DNA of 11,753 nucleotides, taken from the NCBI GenBank assembly GCA_008932955.1, contig WBXE01000062.1:1-11753 (forward strand), written 5' to 3'. A program made the translations under genes and the position numbers. The DNA is from Verrucomicrobiota bacterium. GTDB lineage: Bacteria > Verrucomicrobiota > Verrucomicrobiia > Verrucomicrobiales > Akkermansiaceae. The notes under the pieces are model-generated. The model ran no database searches. It had not been told where the DNA came from and was given only the letters and a program-made list of their open reading frames with translations. Shown here piece after piece: positions 6,318 through 11,753 of the stretch (positions are counted from its first letter, which is position 1; each line of letters starts with the position of its first letter).

Positions 6318-7364
6318 CTAGCGGCGGTGGCCGACATCGTTGTCGAGAATTTGGCGGAGGTCGGCGAGGCCGGTGTCGTGGTCGGCGGAGATGGGGATGA
6401 TTTCAATTTTGGGGAAGCGCTGGCGGAAGGCCTCGAGGTTGGCAGCGGAGGCTTCCAGGTCCATTTTGTTCGCGACGACTTTCCACGGGAAGCTGGCGAG
6501 GTCTTCGTCGTATTCCTTGATCTCGCGGCGGAGGATTTCCAAGTCGGACACCGGATCGCGGCCATCGACACCGGCCATATCGAGGATAAAGAGCAGCAAG
6601 TTGCAGCGGGTGATGTGGCGGAGGAATTCGTGACCGAGGCCGCGATTGGCGTGAGCGCCTTCGATGAGGCCGGGGATGTCGGCGACGGTGCAGCGGCGGA
6701 AGCCGGGAAACTCGACGACGCCGACGGTGGGCTGCAAGGTGGTGAACGGGTAGGAGGCGACCTTGGGTTTGGCGGCGGAGAGTTTGCCGAGCAAGGTGGA
6801 CTTGCCGGCGTTGGGGAATCCGACGAGACCGACGTCGGCGATGCGGCGCAGTTCGAGGTAGAAAATCCCCTGCTCGCCGGGGGTGCCGAGGGTGTGCTCG
6901 GTGGGGGTGCGATTGGTCGGCGTTTTGTAGTTCCAGTTGCCGCGGCCGGGTTCGCCGCCATGGCAAACCACGAATTGCTGGCCGTCTTCGGTGAGGTCGG
7001 CGATGGGCTCCAGATCAATCCCCTCGTCGCTGCGCTCGGCGCTCACTGCCTCGGCTAGCGTGGCGGCGCGGCTGCGGTACACGACGGTGCCGGGCGGGAC
7101 TTTGCCGATGATTTTCTTGCCGGCGCGGCCGGTTTTGCGGGTGCCGCCGCCGGGTTTGCCGTCTTCGGCGATCAATTTCGGATCGTAGTGATAGGCGCGG
7201 AGGTTGTCAGTCGAGTGGTCGACGATGAGGATGACGTCGCCACCGCCGCCGCCATCGCCGCCGTCAGGGCCGCCGCGCGGAACAAACTTTTCCCGTCGCC
7301 ATGAGACGACGCCGTCGCCGCCGTCGCCGGCTTTTGCTGAAATTCGGATGTGGTCGATGAACAT
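6318..7364 (-). CDS. obgE: Obg-family GTPase
   Basis: A 348-residue ribosome-associated GTPase involved in large-subunit assembly and stress control. The N-terminal glycine-rich Obg fold covers residues 1-173 (MFIDHIRISAKAGDGGDG, later FVPRGGPDGGDGGGGG). The G domain has G1 GFPNAGKST (182-190), the TTLQPTVG switch region (208-215), G3 DIPGLIEGA (229-237), G4 NKMD (299-302) and G5 ISA (325-327). It ends soon after G5, so the C-terminal OCT domain of some Firmicute Obg proteins is absent, as in many other bacteria. An extra segment of about 20 residues (97-116, RSRAATLAEAVSAERSDEGI) interrupts the usual GTVVY...IADL region, and the normal GGRGG is GGEPG (136-140). It is divergent from the exported SecD-head-like gene, with 94 bp between starts, and may lead the minus-strand group down to 4356. 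Confidence 0.97.
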   Translation of the reverse strand: MFIDHIRISAKAGDGGDGVVSWRREKFVPRGGPDGGDGGGGGDVILIVDHSTDNLRAYHYDPKLIAEDGKPGGGTRKTGRAGKKIIGKVPPGTVVYRSRAATLAEAVSAERSDEGIDLEPIADLTEDGQQFVVCHGGEPGRGNWNYKTPTNRTPTEHTLGTPGEQGIFYLELRRIADVGLVGFPNAGKSTLLGKLSAAKPKVASYPFTTLQPTVGVVEFPGFRRCTVADIPGLIEGAHANRGLGHEFLRHITRCNLLLFILDMAGVDGRDPVSDLEILRREIKEYDEDLASFPWKVVANKMDLEASAANLEAFRQRFPKIEIIPISADHDTGLADLRQILDNDVGHRR

Positions 7365-7458
7365 GCTGCAAGAGACTTCCCCAGACCGGGGCGTGGGTCA
7401 ACGCGCAAAAGCCAGCGATTTTGCTTTCGGGGTGGGTGGGATCTGCTTAATTGGGGGC
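7365..7458. promoter_or_regulatory. Divergent intergenic region, obgE and SecD-head-like gene
   Basis: Ninety-four bases separate the two divergent starts, so promoters in both directions must be here or inside the genes. Visible structure is CCCCAGACCGGGG (about 7378-7390) and an inverted repeat GCAAAA (7405-7410) / TTTTGC (7419-7424) with an 8-base spacer, which could be an operator dyad. I cannot identify convincing -35/-10 hexamers. A G-run directly precedes the ATG at 7459. Confidence 0.35.
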
Positions 7459-7962
7459 ATGAACCGACGCCTTGTGACGCTAGCCGCCCTGTTGACCCTG
7501 CTGATTGCGCCGCTTGGCCAAGCTGGCGGCAAGGCGGAGCAGTTGGGGATGGTGACGTTTCACTTGGAAATGGACTCGTCTGGGGCGTCCCCGAAAATAG
7601 CGTTTCCGCAGATGGATGACGGCAAGGTGAGGTATTTTCTGCGGAGCCCGGAGTTCACGCTGAAGGATGTGGTGGCATTCAGTCCGACTCCCTCGGGGGC
7701 TGGCGATGACTATGGCTTGGTCTTTCAACTCAAGAATTCAGCCCGCCAGCGCTTGTATGCACTGAGCGCCGCCTACCTAGGGAAATACGTGCTAGCCCAA
7801 GTCAATGGCCGAGTGGTGGATGGAGTGTGGATCGATAAACCGGTGGAAGACGGCGTGCTGGTGATCTGGAAGGGCGTCACCACCGGGGATATCAAACTCT
7901 TCGACAAGGTGTTGCCGCGCATCGGCGCCACGGGCAAAGCTCGAAAGACCCAAGCCAAGTAA
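7459..7962 (+). CDS. Exported protein resembling the SecD P1-head domain
   Basis: A 167-residue protein with an N-terminal signal peptide: MNRRL, a hydrophobic core (LVTLAALLTLLIAPL) and a likely cleavage site near GQA (20-22). The mature part has no membrane segment. Residues about 85-150 (GLVFQLKNSARQRLYALSAA, then YLGKYVLAQVNGRVVDGVWI and DKPVEDGVLVIWKG) follow the pattern of the SecD periplasmic P1-head subdomain, where a residue stretch like T.ENVGK.LAIVLDG.V.SAP.I precedes ...GG.A.I.G.F. Here it stands alone, without the twelve-helix SecDF membrane part, so it is not a translocase. I chose the ATG at 7459 because the upstream in-frame extension reads backwards through obgE and would bury the signal peptide. 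The M23 peptidase gene begins 13 bp after its stop, so they are probably co-transcribed. The function is unknown. Confidence 0.7.
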   Translation: MNRRLVTLAALLTLLIAPLGQAGGKAEQLGMVTFHLEMDSSGASPKIAFPQMDDGKVRYFLRSPEFTLKDVVAFSPTPSGAGDDYGLVFQLKNSARQRLYALSAAYLGKYVLAQVNGRVVDGVWIDKPVEDGVLVIWKGVTTGDIKLFDKVLPRIGATGKARKTQAK

Positions 7963-7975
7963 TTTTCCCCTTACG

Positions 7976-9052
7976 ATGATGCTTCGCTCATTCACCTTGC
8001 TGGCCCTCGAGATCAGCGCCTTGGCCGCGGCTCCTCTCGACCTGCGCCTGCCGACTGCCAACCACCACCTGCTGACCAACGAGCCGGAAAAGTTCTACAT
8101 GTACGTCGAGCGGACCTTTGAAGGCGAGATAAGCAAGTGCTGGGAGGCTGGCGGCTACGGCTTTGTGCGCTCGCCCATCCGGGTCAACGGGCAGGTGGTT
8201 TACACGCATTTTCACGAAGGCATCGATATTTCGCCGATGGAGCGCGATCGCCTCGGCAATCCGCTCGACGAGGTCACCAGCATTGCCGATGGCACCGTGG
8301 TGCATACAAGTCCGCTGGCTGGGCGCAGCAACTACGGGAAATACGTGGTGGTGGAGCATCGTTGGGACGACTCGTCGGTGTACTCGCTCTACGCGCATTT
8401 AGCGGAAATCACTTGCAAGCCAGGGGACGTGGTGACGGCGGGATCGGCGTTGGGGCGAATGGGTTTCACGGGTGCCGGGCTCAACCGGACGCGGGCGCAC
8501 CTGCATTTGGAGCTCACGCTGCTGATGAACGCTCACTACGAGGAATGGAACAAGCGCAATGGCGGCGGGATCAATTACCAGGGCCTGTTCAATGGTATGA
8601 ATTTGGAGGGCGCGGAGGTTTCGCGGTTTTTCATCGAGCAGCAGAAAAATCCAGAGCTGCAGTTTCGTGAGTTCGTGTTAGCCACGCCGGTTCAATTCAA
8701 GGTGCTAGTGCCCGCCGCGCCTACCCAGCCGGACTTTTTACTGCGCTACCCGTGGTTGCTCAACGGCTCCGCAGAGGGGGCGGTCTCCTGGGAAATTAGC
8801 TTCAGTGGCACCGGGCTGCCGCTGGGCTTCGCTGCGAGCCAACGACAGGTTGCCGCGCCGCTCGTTTCGCAAATCCGTCCGGCGCAGGTGCCTCAGCGCT
8901 ATCTCACCCGCGGCCTGGTCACGGGTGAGGGCGCGCAGGCGGCGCTCACTTCCGCTGGCAAAAAACTGCTGGCCTTGCTGATGGATGAGCTGCCAGTGGC
9001 AGTGGTACCGGTGCAAGCGGCGAAGAAGAAAAAACCCAAACCCGGGGCCTGA
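7976..9052 (+). CDS. Exported M23-family metallopeptidase
   Basis: A 358-residue LytM-type peptidase expected to cut peptidoglycan cross-bridges or stem peptides outside the inner membrane. A short signal peptide is likely (MMLRSFTLLALEISALAAAP, cleaved near residue 19). The catalytic zinc site is visible as HEGID (His80, Asp84), YAHL (His141) and HLHLEL (His175 and His177, the HxH motif); glycine turns such as GTVVH and GFTGAG (163-168) fit the lysostaphin-like beta fold. All key residues are present, so it should be active, not a degenerate EnvC/NlpD-type activator. The C-terminal part (about 225-345) contains no domain I recognise, and the protein ends in a basic tail AAKKKKPKPGA that could bind the wall or nucleic acid. 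ATGs at 7976 and 7979 are both possible starts. It is the second gene of the SecD-head-like unit. Confidence 0.9.
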   Translation: MMLRSFTLLALEISALAAAPLDLRLPTANHHLLTNEPEKFYMYVERTFEGEISKCWEAGGYGFVRSPIRVNGQVVYTHFHEGIDISPMERDRLGNPLDEVTSIADGTVVHTSPLAGRSNYGKYVVVEHRWDDSSVYSLYAHLAEITCKPGDVVTAGSALGRMGFTGAGLNRTRAHLHLELTLLMNAHYEEWNKRNGGGINYQGLFNGMNLEGAEVSRFFIEQQKNPELQFREFVLATPVQFKVLVPAAPTQPDFLLRYPWLLNGSAEGAVSWEISFSGTGLPLGFAASQRQVAAPLVSQIRPAQVPQRYLTRGLVTGEGAQAALTSAGKKLLALLMDELPVAVVPVQAAKKKKPKPGA

Positions 9053-9060
9053 GCCTTGAA

Positions 9061-9209
9061 AGAAAAACGCGAACCACAGATTTCACAGATAATGAATGAG
9101 TTATGAATTATATGGCAGACACCTTTAGGGGGAGGCGAACAGTAGATAGATTGCGGTCTTATTTTCCGTGTATTCCTCTTCAATCCGTGAAATCTGTGGT
9201 AGAAAAACG
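9061..9209. repeat. Inverted-repeat element flanked by a 9-bp direct repeat
   Basis: The arms ACCACAGATTTCACAGA (9073-9089) and its near-complement at 9184-9200 match at 16 of 17 positions and have the same 9-bp period as the element near 110-246. The sequence AGAAAAACG occurs directly repeated outside them at 9061-9069 and 9201-9209. The interior (9090-9183) is AT-richer than its surroundings and carries no open frame of note. It lies between the M23 peptidase gene and the ACT-domain gene. The arrangement resembles a small non-autonomous mobile element with a target duplication, though three bases separate the left direct repeat from the left arm. Confidence 0.6.
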
Positions 9210-9283
9210 GCACTGTAACCCTTTGCATTTTCCTTTTTAGGTAGATTCCTTTTGCCAGCGTTTCAATCCAACCTTGTAATACC

Positions 9284-9742
9284 ATGGAATTCCCCACTGT
9301 CATCGATCACGGCGCACCGGTACGCCAGTTCTCCGTCATGCTGCCCAATCGCTCCGGCGCGCTGGCCTCTCTAGTCAAGTTGCTGCGGGCGGTCGCCGTT
9401 GAGGTCATCGGTCTGAGTGTGCAGGACTCGCGCGATGCCACAGTGGCACGCCTGGTGGTCACCGATCCGGACGCGGCGGCGGCGGTGTTCATGGAAAAGG
9501 GCATTCCGCACACCCATTGCGAACTCATCGTCGTGGCCTTGCGCGAAAGCGGACCCGGCCTGCTGCAATGCCTCGAATGCCTCAATGTCGCCGAAACCAA
9601 TGTCGATTTCGCCTACGCCCTGTTGCCCTCGCCTAAAGGCCAATCGCTGTTGGCTCTACACGTCGAGGACTACGAGTTCGCCGTGTCCGTCCTCCACCAA
9701 AGCGGCTTCAAATTGTTCTATCAGGAAAATCTGAGCCGGTAG
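9284..9742 (+). CDS. Double ACT-domain protein
   Basis: A 152-residue soluble protein made of two ACT-type ligand-binding domains and nothing else. The first (about 13-75) starts RQFSVMLPNRSGALASLVKL (14-33), the classic beta-strand, PNRSGxL loop and helix, followed by VEVIGLSVQDSRDATVARLV. The second (about 80-148) starts ELIVVALRESGPGLLQCLEC (80-99) and contains NVDFAYALLPSPKGQSLLAL. ACT pairs commonly bind amino acids and regulate metabolic enzymes, and stand-alone ones may act as small-molecule sensors or enzyme partners. No biosynthetic neighbour indicates the ligand. The ATG at 9284 gives a start just before the first ACT strand. It faces uppP across a repeat-rich gap of 417 bp and is probably transcribed alone, since the element at 9061-9209 separates it from the peptidase gene. 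Confidence 0.85.
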   Translation: MEFPTVIDHGAPVRQFSVMLPNRSGALASLVKLLRAVAVEVIGLSVQDSRDATVARLVVTDPDAAAAVFMEKGIPHTHCELIVVALRESGPGLLQCLECLNVAETNVDFAYALLPSPKGQSLLALHVEDYEFAVSVLHQSGFKLFYQENLSR

Positions 9743-9765
9743 AAGATCCAAGACTGGAAGACGCA

Positions 9766-9823
9766 AGACACAAGATTGCAAGACACAAGATTGCAAGACA
9801 CAAGATTGCAAGACACAAGACGC
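9766..9823. repeat. 15-bp tandem array, unit AGACACAAGATTGCA
   Basis: Three exact copies (9766-9780, 9781-9795, 9796-9810) and a partial fourth to 9823. The unit is itself made of two related pieces of the form CAAGAYNN, and degenerate copies of these (CAAGACTGG, AAGACGC) extend left to about 9744, directly after the ACT-gene stop. Confidence 0.95.
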
Positions 9824-9918
9824 GAACCCGTGGCGGGTATGGAGCAGGCGGCAAATTGGCTCCGGTGCGGCATTAGGGAGCGACGACGTTACTGTCGTCG
9901 TGCGGAAGGATCGACCAT

Positions 9919-9992
9919 CAAGCGAGCCTTCGGCACTCAGTCATGGGCCGCCCTTCCGCTGCCACCACAAGAATGGGGTGGCTCCTTAGCCC
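9919..9992. repeat. Dispersed hairpin module, copy 2 (first copy at 1-70)
   Basis: It aligns with 1-70 in the same orientation; long shared blocks are CTTCGGC, CTTCCGC and GGTGGCTCCTTA. As in copy 1, a 9-bp-period array belonging to the GTGGTTCAT family follows just downstream. Confidence 0.65.
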
Positions 9993-10002
9993 AGGTTACT
10001 CC

Positions 10003-10046
10003 CAGTGGAATCAGTGCCATCAGTGGAATCAGTGCCATCAGTGGTT
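10003..10046. repeat. 9/18-bp array ending in GTGGTTCAT
   Basis: Two exact 18-bp copies, CAGTGGAATCAGTGCCAT, at 10003-10020 and 10021-10038, each formed of two 9-bp subunits, followed by CAGTGGTTCAT. The end (GTGGTTCAT) is identical to that of the right arm near 238-246 and the 9-bp period is the same, so I place both in one repeat family. Confidence 0.85.
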
Positions 10047-10159
10047 CATTTCCCCGATCTGCCCTCTGAAGTCCCGCCCACATCCCAGCCCAATTCTTCA
10101 TCCGCGGTTATCTTCGTCCCGCCACACGATTCAAGCCCCCAACCGGACGGTTTGAGTCT

Positions 10160-11041
10160 TTATCCCCACCCGTTCACAAGCAAGGCCGCAACGACCCCGC
10201 CCAGCGCGATGCGATACCAGCCGAAAATCGATAGCCCGTGGCTTTGCAGGTAGGAAACGAGCCATTTAACAGCCACCGCGGCCGCCACCGCTGCGGCCAC
10301 GATGCCGATGAGCATCGGAGTCAGGCCATATTCGTGAATCATCAACTTGGTTCCGCCAAACAGCGTGTTGTAGGCCGGACCGAAGTCAGCGACCTTTTCC
10401 GCCGCCTCTTTGAAGGTCGCCGCTGTTAGCGTGAGCACGCCTAGCAGGAACGAGAATTCCACCGCCGCGCTCACCGACAGGCCGACAAGCAGGCCGCCGC
10501 AAATCGTCATCAGGCTGCGGCTCGTCCCCGGGCACATCGCCACGCATTGGAGCAGGCCGATGATCAGGGCGAGTTGCCACGTCAGGTGCTCGAGATCCAC
10601 TCCGCCGCCGCGCGGCGGGTTGCGCCGCCGCCACCAGGCAGTCACCAGAATGGCGATCCCGCCGAGGACCCACGCGCTGACGACCGGCCACATCCCGAAC
10701 AGGTGTGCCTTAAGCCAGTGGCTGATCAACAAGCCGATGAGCGCGGCAGGCATGAATCCGGCAATGATGGCGATGGCGAGTTTGAGCCCCTGGGCATCCA
10801 TGCCGAGCACGCCGCGAATCATCTGCAGCACCCGCGGCCAATACAGCCCGAGCACAGCAAGAATCGCTCCGCCCTGAATGCACACCGCAAACGCATCCGC
10901 AGCCGCTTTCGACTCGCTTCCCACCGGGCCGCCGATGCCCATGAAATGCTGTGCTACTAACAAATGACCGGTCGAGCTGACCGGCAGGTATTCCGTGATG
11001 CCTTCGACCACGCCCAAAACGATTGCTTGCCAAGTTTCCAT
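10160..11041 (-). CDS. uppP: Undecaprenyl-diphosphate phosphatase
   Basis: A 293-residue polytopic inner-membrane enzyme (BacA/UppP family) that converts undecaprenyl diphosphate to the monophosphate, recycling the lipid carrier for peptidoglycan and other surface polymers; it can give bacitracin resistance. The first catalytic block is EGITEYLPVSSTGHL (13-27), with Glu13, Glu17 and His26; the second is PGTSRS (171-176) with Arg175. The family EFSFLL motif is at 195-200. Length and the set of hydrophobic segments (for example 52-68, 86-106, 117-136, 157-169, 197-209, 240-262, 276-290) fit the family. The start at 11041 gives METWQAIVLGVVEGITEYLP, the expected beginning. It is on the same strand as nuoN but separated by 377 bp of repeat-rich DNA, so it probably has its own promoter. 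Confidence 0.96.
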   Translation of the reverse strand: METWQAIVLGVVEGITEYLPVSSTGHLLVAQHFMGIGGPVGSESKAAADAFAVCIQGGAILAVLGLYWPRVLQMIRGVLGMDAQGLKLAIAIIAGFMPAALIGLLISHWLKAHLFGMWPVVSAWVLGGIAILVTAWWRRRNPPRGGGVDLEHLTWQLALIIGLLQCVAMCPGTSRSLMTICGGLLVGLSVSAAVEFSFLLGVLTLTAATFKEAAEKVADFGPAYNTLFGGTKLMIHEYGLTPMLIGIVAAAVAAAVAVKWLVSYLQSHGLSIFGWYRIALGGVVAALLVNGWG

Positions 11042-11418
11042 ATGAGTTGCGCCGCAAGCTGGCGCTTAACCCGCCTCTTGACAAGCGATTTGCGCCGGGC
11101 ATTTCCTGAAGCGTGGCTGCGGTGTCCTGCCGCAGGCCGTGGGTGCCGCGTCTCGCGGCGCGAGCCAGTGTCTGCCCATGTTTGGCGAATGCGCGGGGTT
11201 CATTTGCTTCGCATGGGCGCTGCGGCCAGAGGCACGCAGCGACGGCCTGCCGCGAGACGCGACAGCCACGCGGCGTGACTGCGCGCCTCGGGCCGCAGTG
11301 CCATTGAGTCGCGAAAGAAGCAGCCATCCGCTGCCTCGCCACCTTCCATCGACGATCCACGATCCACTCTTCACCCGACACGTGGCGCGTGTCGTTCCAT
11401 CACTCCCTCATCGCCCGC
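11042..11418. other. Repeat-rich spacer between nuoN and uppP
   Basis: No credible gene. The region contains GC-rich inverted repeats (11117-11298) and a sequence shared with the obgE spacer (11347-11363). The uppP promoter should be near 11042-11110, but I cannot point to hexamers. The remaining stretch, about 11300-11345, shows nothing recognisable. Confidence 0.65.
11117..11363. repeat. GC-rich hairpin repeat cluster, related to 6201-6304
   Basis: An imperfect hairpin has arms 11220-11239 (CTGCGGCCAGAGGCACGCAG) and 11279-11298, pairing at 18 of 20 positions around a 39-base spacer. A third piece, 11117-11141, matches 6278-6302 in reverse complement at 24 of 25. CATCGACGATCCACGAT (11347-11363) is the exact reverse complement of 6201-6217. 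The modules occur in the same order as in the obgE spacer once the strand is flipped, so this is one repeated unit of at least 100 bp plus an extra inverted piece. Confidence 0.7.
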
Positions 11419-11753
11419 TCACTCCAGCGTCGCCAGCAGTGCCCGGGTCAGCGGACTGAGCAACAACGCCGGAAACAAGCCCAGCGCGACTAACAACACC
11501 GCCGGAATCAGCAGCGCCAGCCGGTGCGACATGCTCAGCTCCACCGGCGCCGCCTCCGTGGCCTCTCTGACAAACGCCTGTTTCAGCACCATCAGATAGT
11601 AATAGAGTGAAATAGCGCTCATGATCGCCGCTAGCCCCACCAGCCAGGTGAGCCCCGGCGTGCCGTGGGTGGTGGACTCGGCCATCGCCGCGCCAAACAT
11701 GACAAATTTGCCGGCAAAGCCCGCCAACGGCGGCACCCCGGCCAGTGATGTTA
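11419..11753 (-). CDS. nuoN: NADH-quinone oxidoreductase subunit N, C-terminal part
   Basis: About 111 codons of the 3' end of a membrane-arm subunit of respiratory complex I (proton-pumping, antiporter-like). The visible part begins with TSLAGVPPLAGFAGKF, the very conserved segment of NuoN/ND2 that precedes a late transmembrane helix. Then come hydrophobic segments around TWLVGLAAIMSAISLYYYLM and LALLIPAVLLVALGLFPALL, with YYYLMVLKQAF typical of the family, and a stop at 11419. The open frame continues through the window edge at 11753, so the 5' part is simply outside the window, not broken. As nuoN is usually the last gene of the nuo operon, the rest of that operon would be expected to the right. 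NuoM and NuoL share the fold, but the PPLAGFxGKF context and the short C-terminus favour NuoN. Confidence 0.88.
   Translation of the reverse strand, partial: TSLAGVPPLAGFAGKFVMFGAAMAESTTHGTPGLTWLVGLAAIMSAISLYYYLMVLKQAFVREATEAAPVELSMSHRLALLIPAVLLVALGLFPALLLSPLTRALLATLE

Larger units (their letters stand above)
9743..10159. other. Convergent intergenic region filled with repeats
   Basis: No credible gene. From left to right it holds a 15-bp tandem array (9766-9823), a 7-bp hairpin CGACGAC/GTCGTCG with a 6-base loop (9881-9900), the second copy of the roughly 70-bp hairpin module (9919-9992) and a 9/18-bp array ending GTGGTTCAT (10003-10046). The remaining 110 bases before the uppP stop show no structure that I can see. 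No T-tailed terminator is obvious for either converging gene. Confidence 0.7.

Noticed and set aside
6327..7058. Long plus-strand frame of 243 codons opposite obgE
   Set aside because: Antisense shadow of a clear obgE gene; high GC keeps the complementary frame open.
9776..10069. Open frame of 97 codons beginning with repeated QDTRL
   Set aside because: The repeats are the 15-bp array read in frame; the rest runs through dispersed repeats with no protein signature.

Overview
The window looks like a chromosomal stretch of a GC-rich Gram-negative bacterium, most likely a member of the Verrucomicrobiota or a close PVC-group relative. This rests on protein flavour (a YlbF-family protein with a Cys-rich tail, an Obg with a lineage-like insert, a stand-alone SecD-head-like exported protein), the absence of obvious Shine-Dalgarno sequences before most starts, and intergenic regions full of short 9-bp-period repeats. 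No marker gene fixes the taxon, so the assignment is inference.

Layout. Positions 1-390 are a repeat-rich non-coding region. A variant alkaline phosphatase/phosphodiesterase superfamily gene follows (391-1746, +). Then comes about 600 bp without a credible gene (1747-2343), holding a perfect 50-bp palindrome, a diverged copy of it and a 9-bp tandem array. On the minus strand lie a YlbF-family gene (2344-2829) and a 3' remnant of a NirJ/Ahb-type SPASM radical SAM gene (2933-3244). holB (DNA polymerase III delta prime) starts just beyond the remnant on the plus strand (3331-4344). It converges on a minus-strand set: obgE, an unknown protein, a small membrane protein, a membrane protein with a possible PH-like domain, and a YbjN-domain protein (7364 down to 4356). 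Divergent from obgE is a two-gene plus-strand unit: an exported SecD-P1-head-like protein and an exported M23 metallopeptidase (7459-9052). A double-ACT-domain protein (9284-9742, +) faces uppP (10160-11041, -) across a repeat-rich gap. The right edge cuts the 3' part of nuoN (11419-11753, -).

Functionally this is mostly housekeeping: replication clamp loading, ribosome-associated GTPase, lipid-carrier recycling for peptidoglycan, wall hydrolysis and complex I. I see no phage, CRISPR array, toxin-antitoxin pair or defence system, and no RNA gene. The notable material is intergenic. At least three dispersed repeat families recur inside the window: (i) a hairpin module of about 70 bp (1-70 and 9919-9992); (ii) 9-bp-period arrays or inverted-repeat elements sharing a GTGGTTCAT-type end or the related ACCACAGATTTCAC core (108-246, 9061-9209, 10003-10046); (iii) a GC-rich hairpin family (6201-6304 and 11117-11363). 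A separate palindrome pair lies at 1893-2077. The most interesting protein-level points are the phosphatase with several substituted canonical metal ligands, the truncated radical SAM gene, the Cys-rich YlbF tail and the stand-alone SecD-head-like protein.
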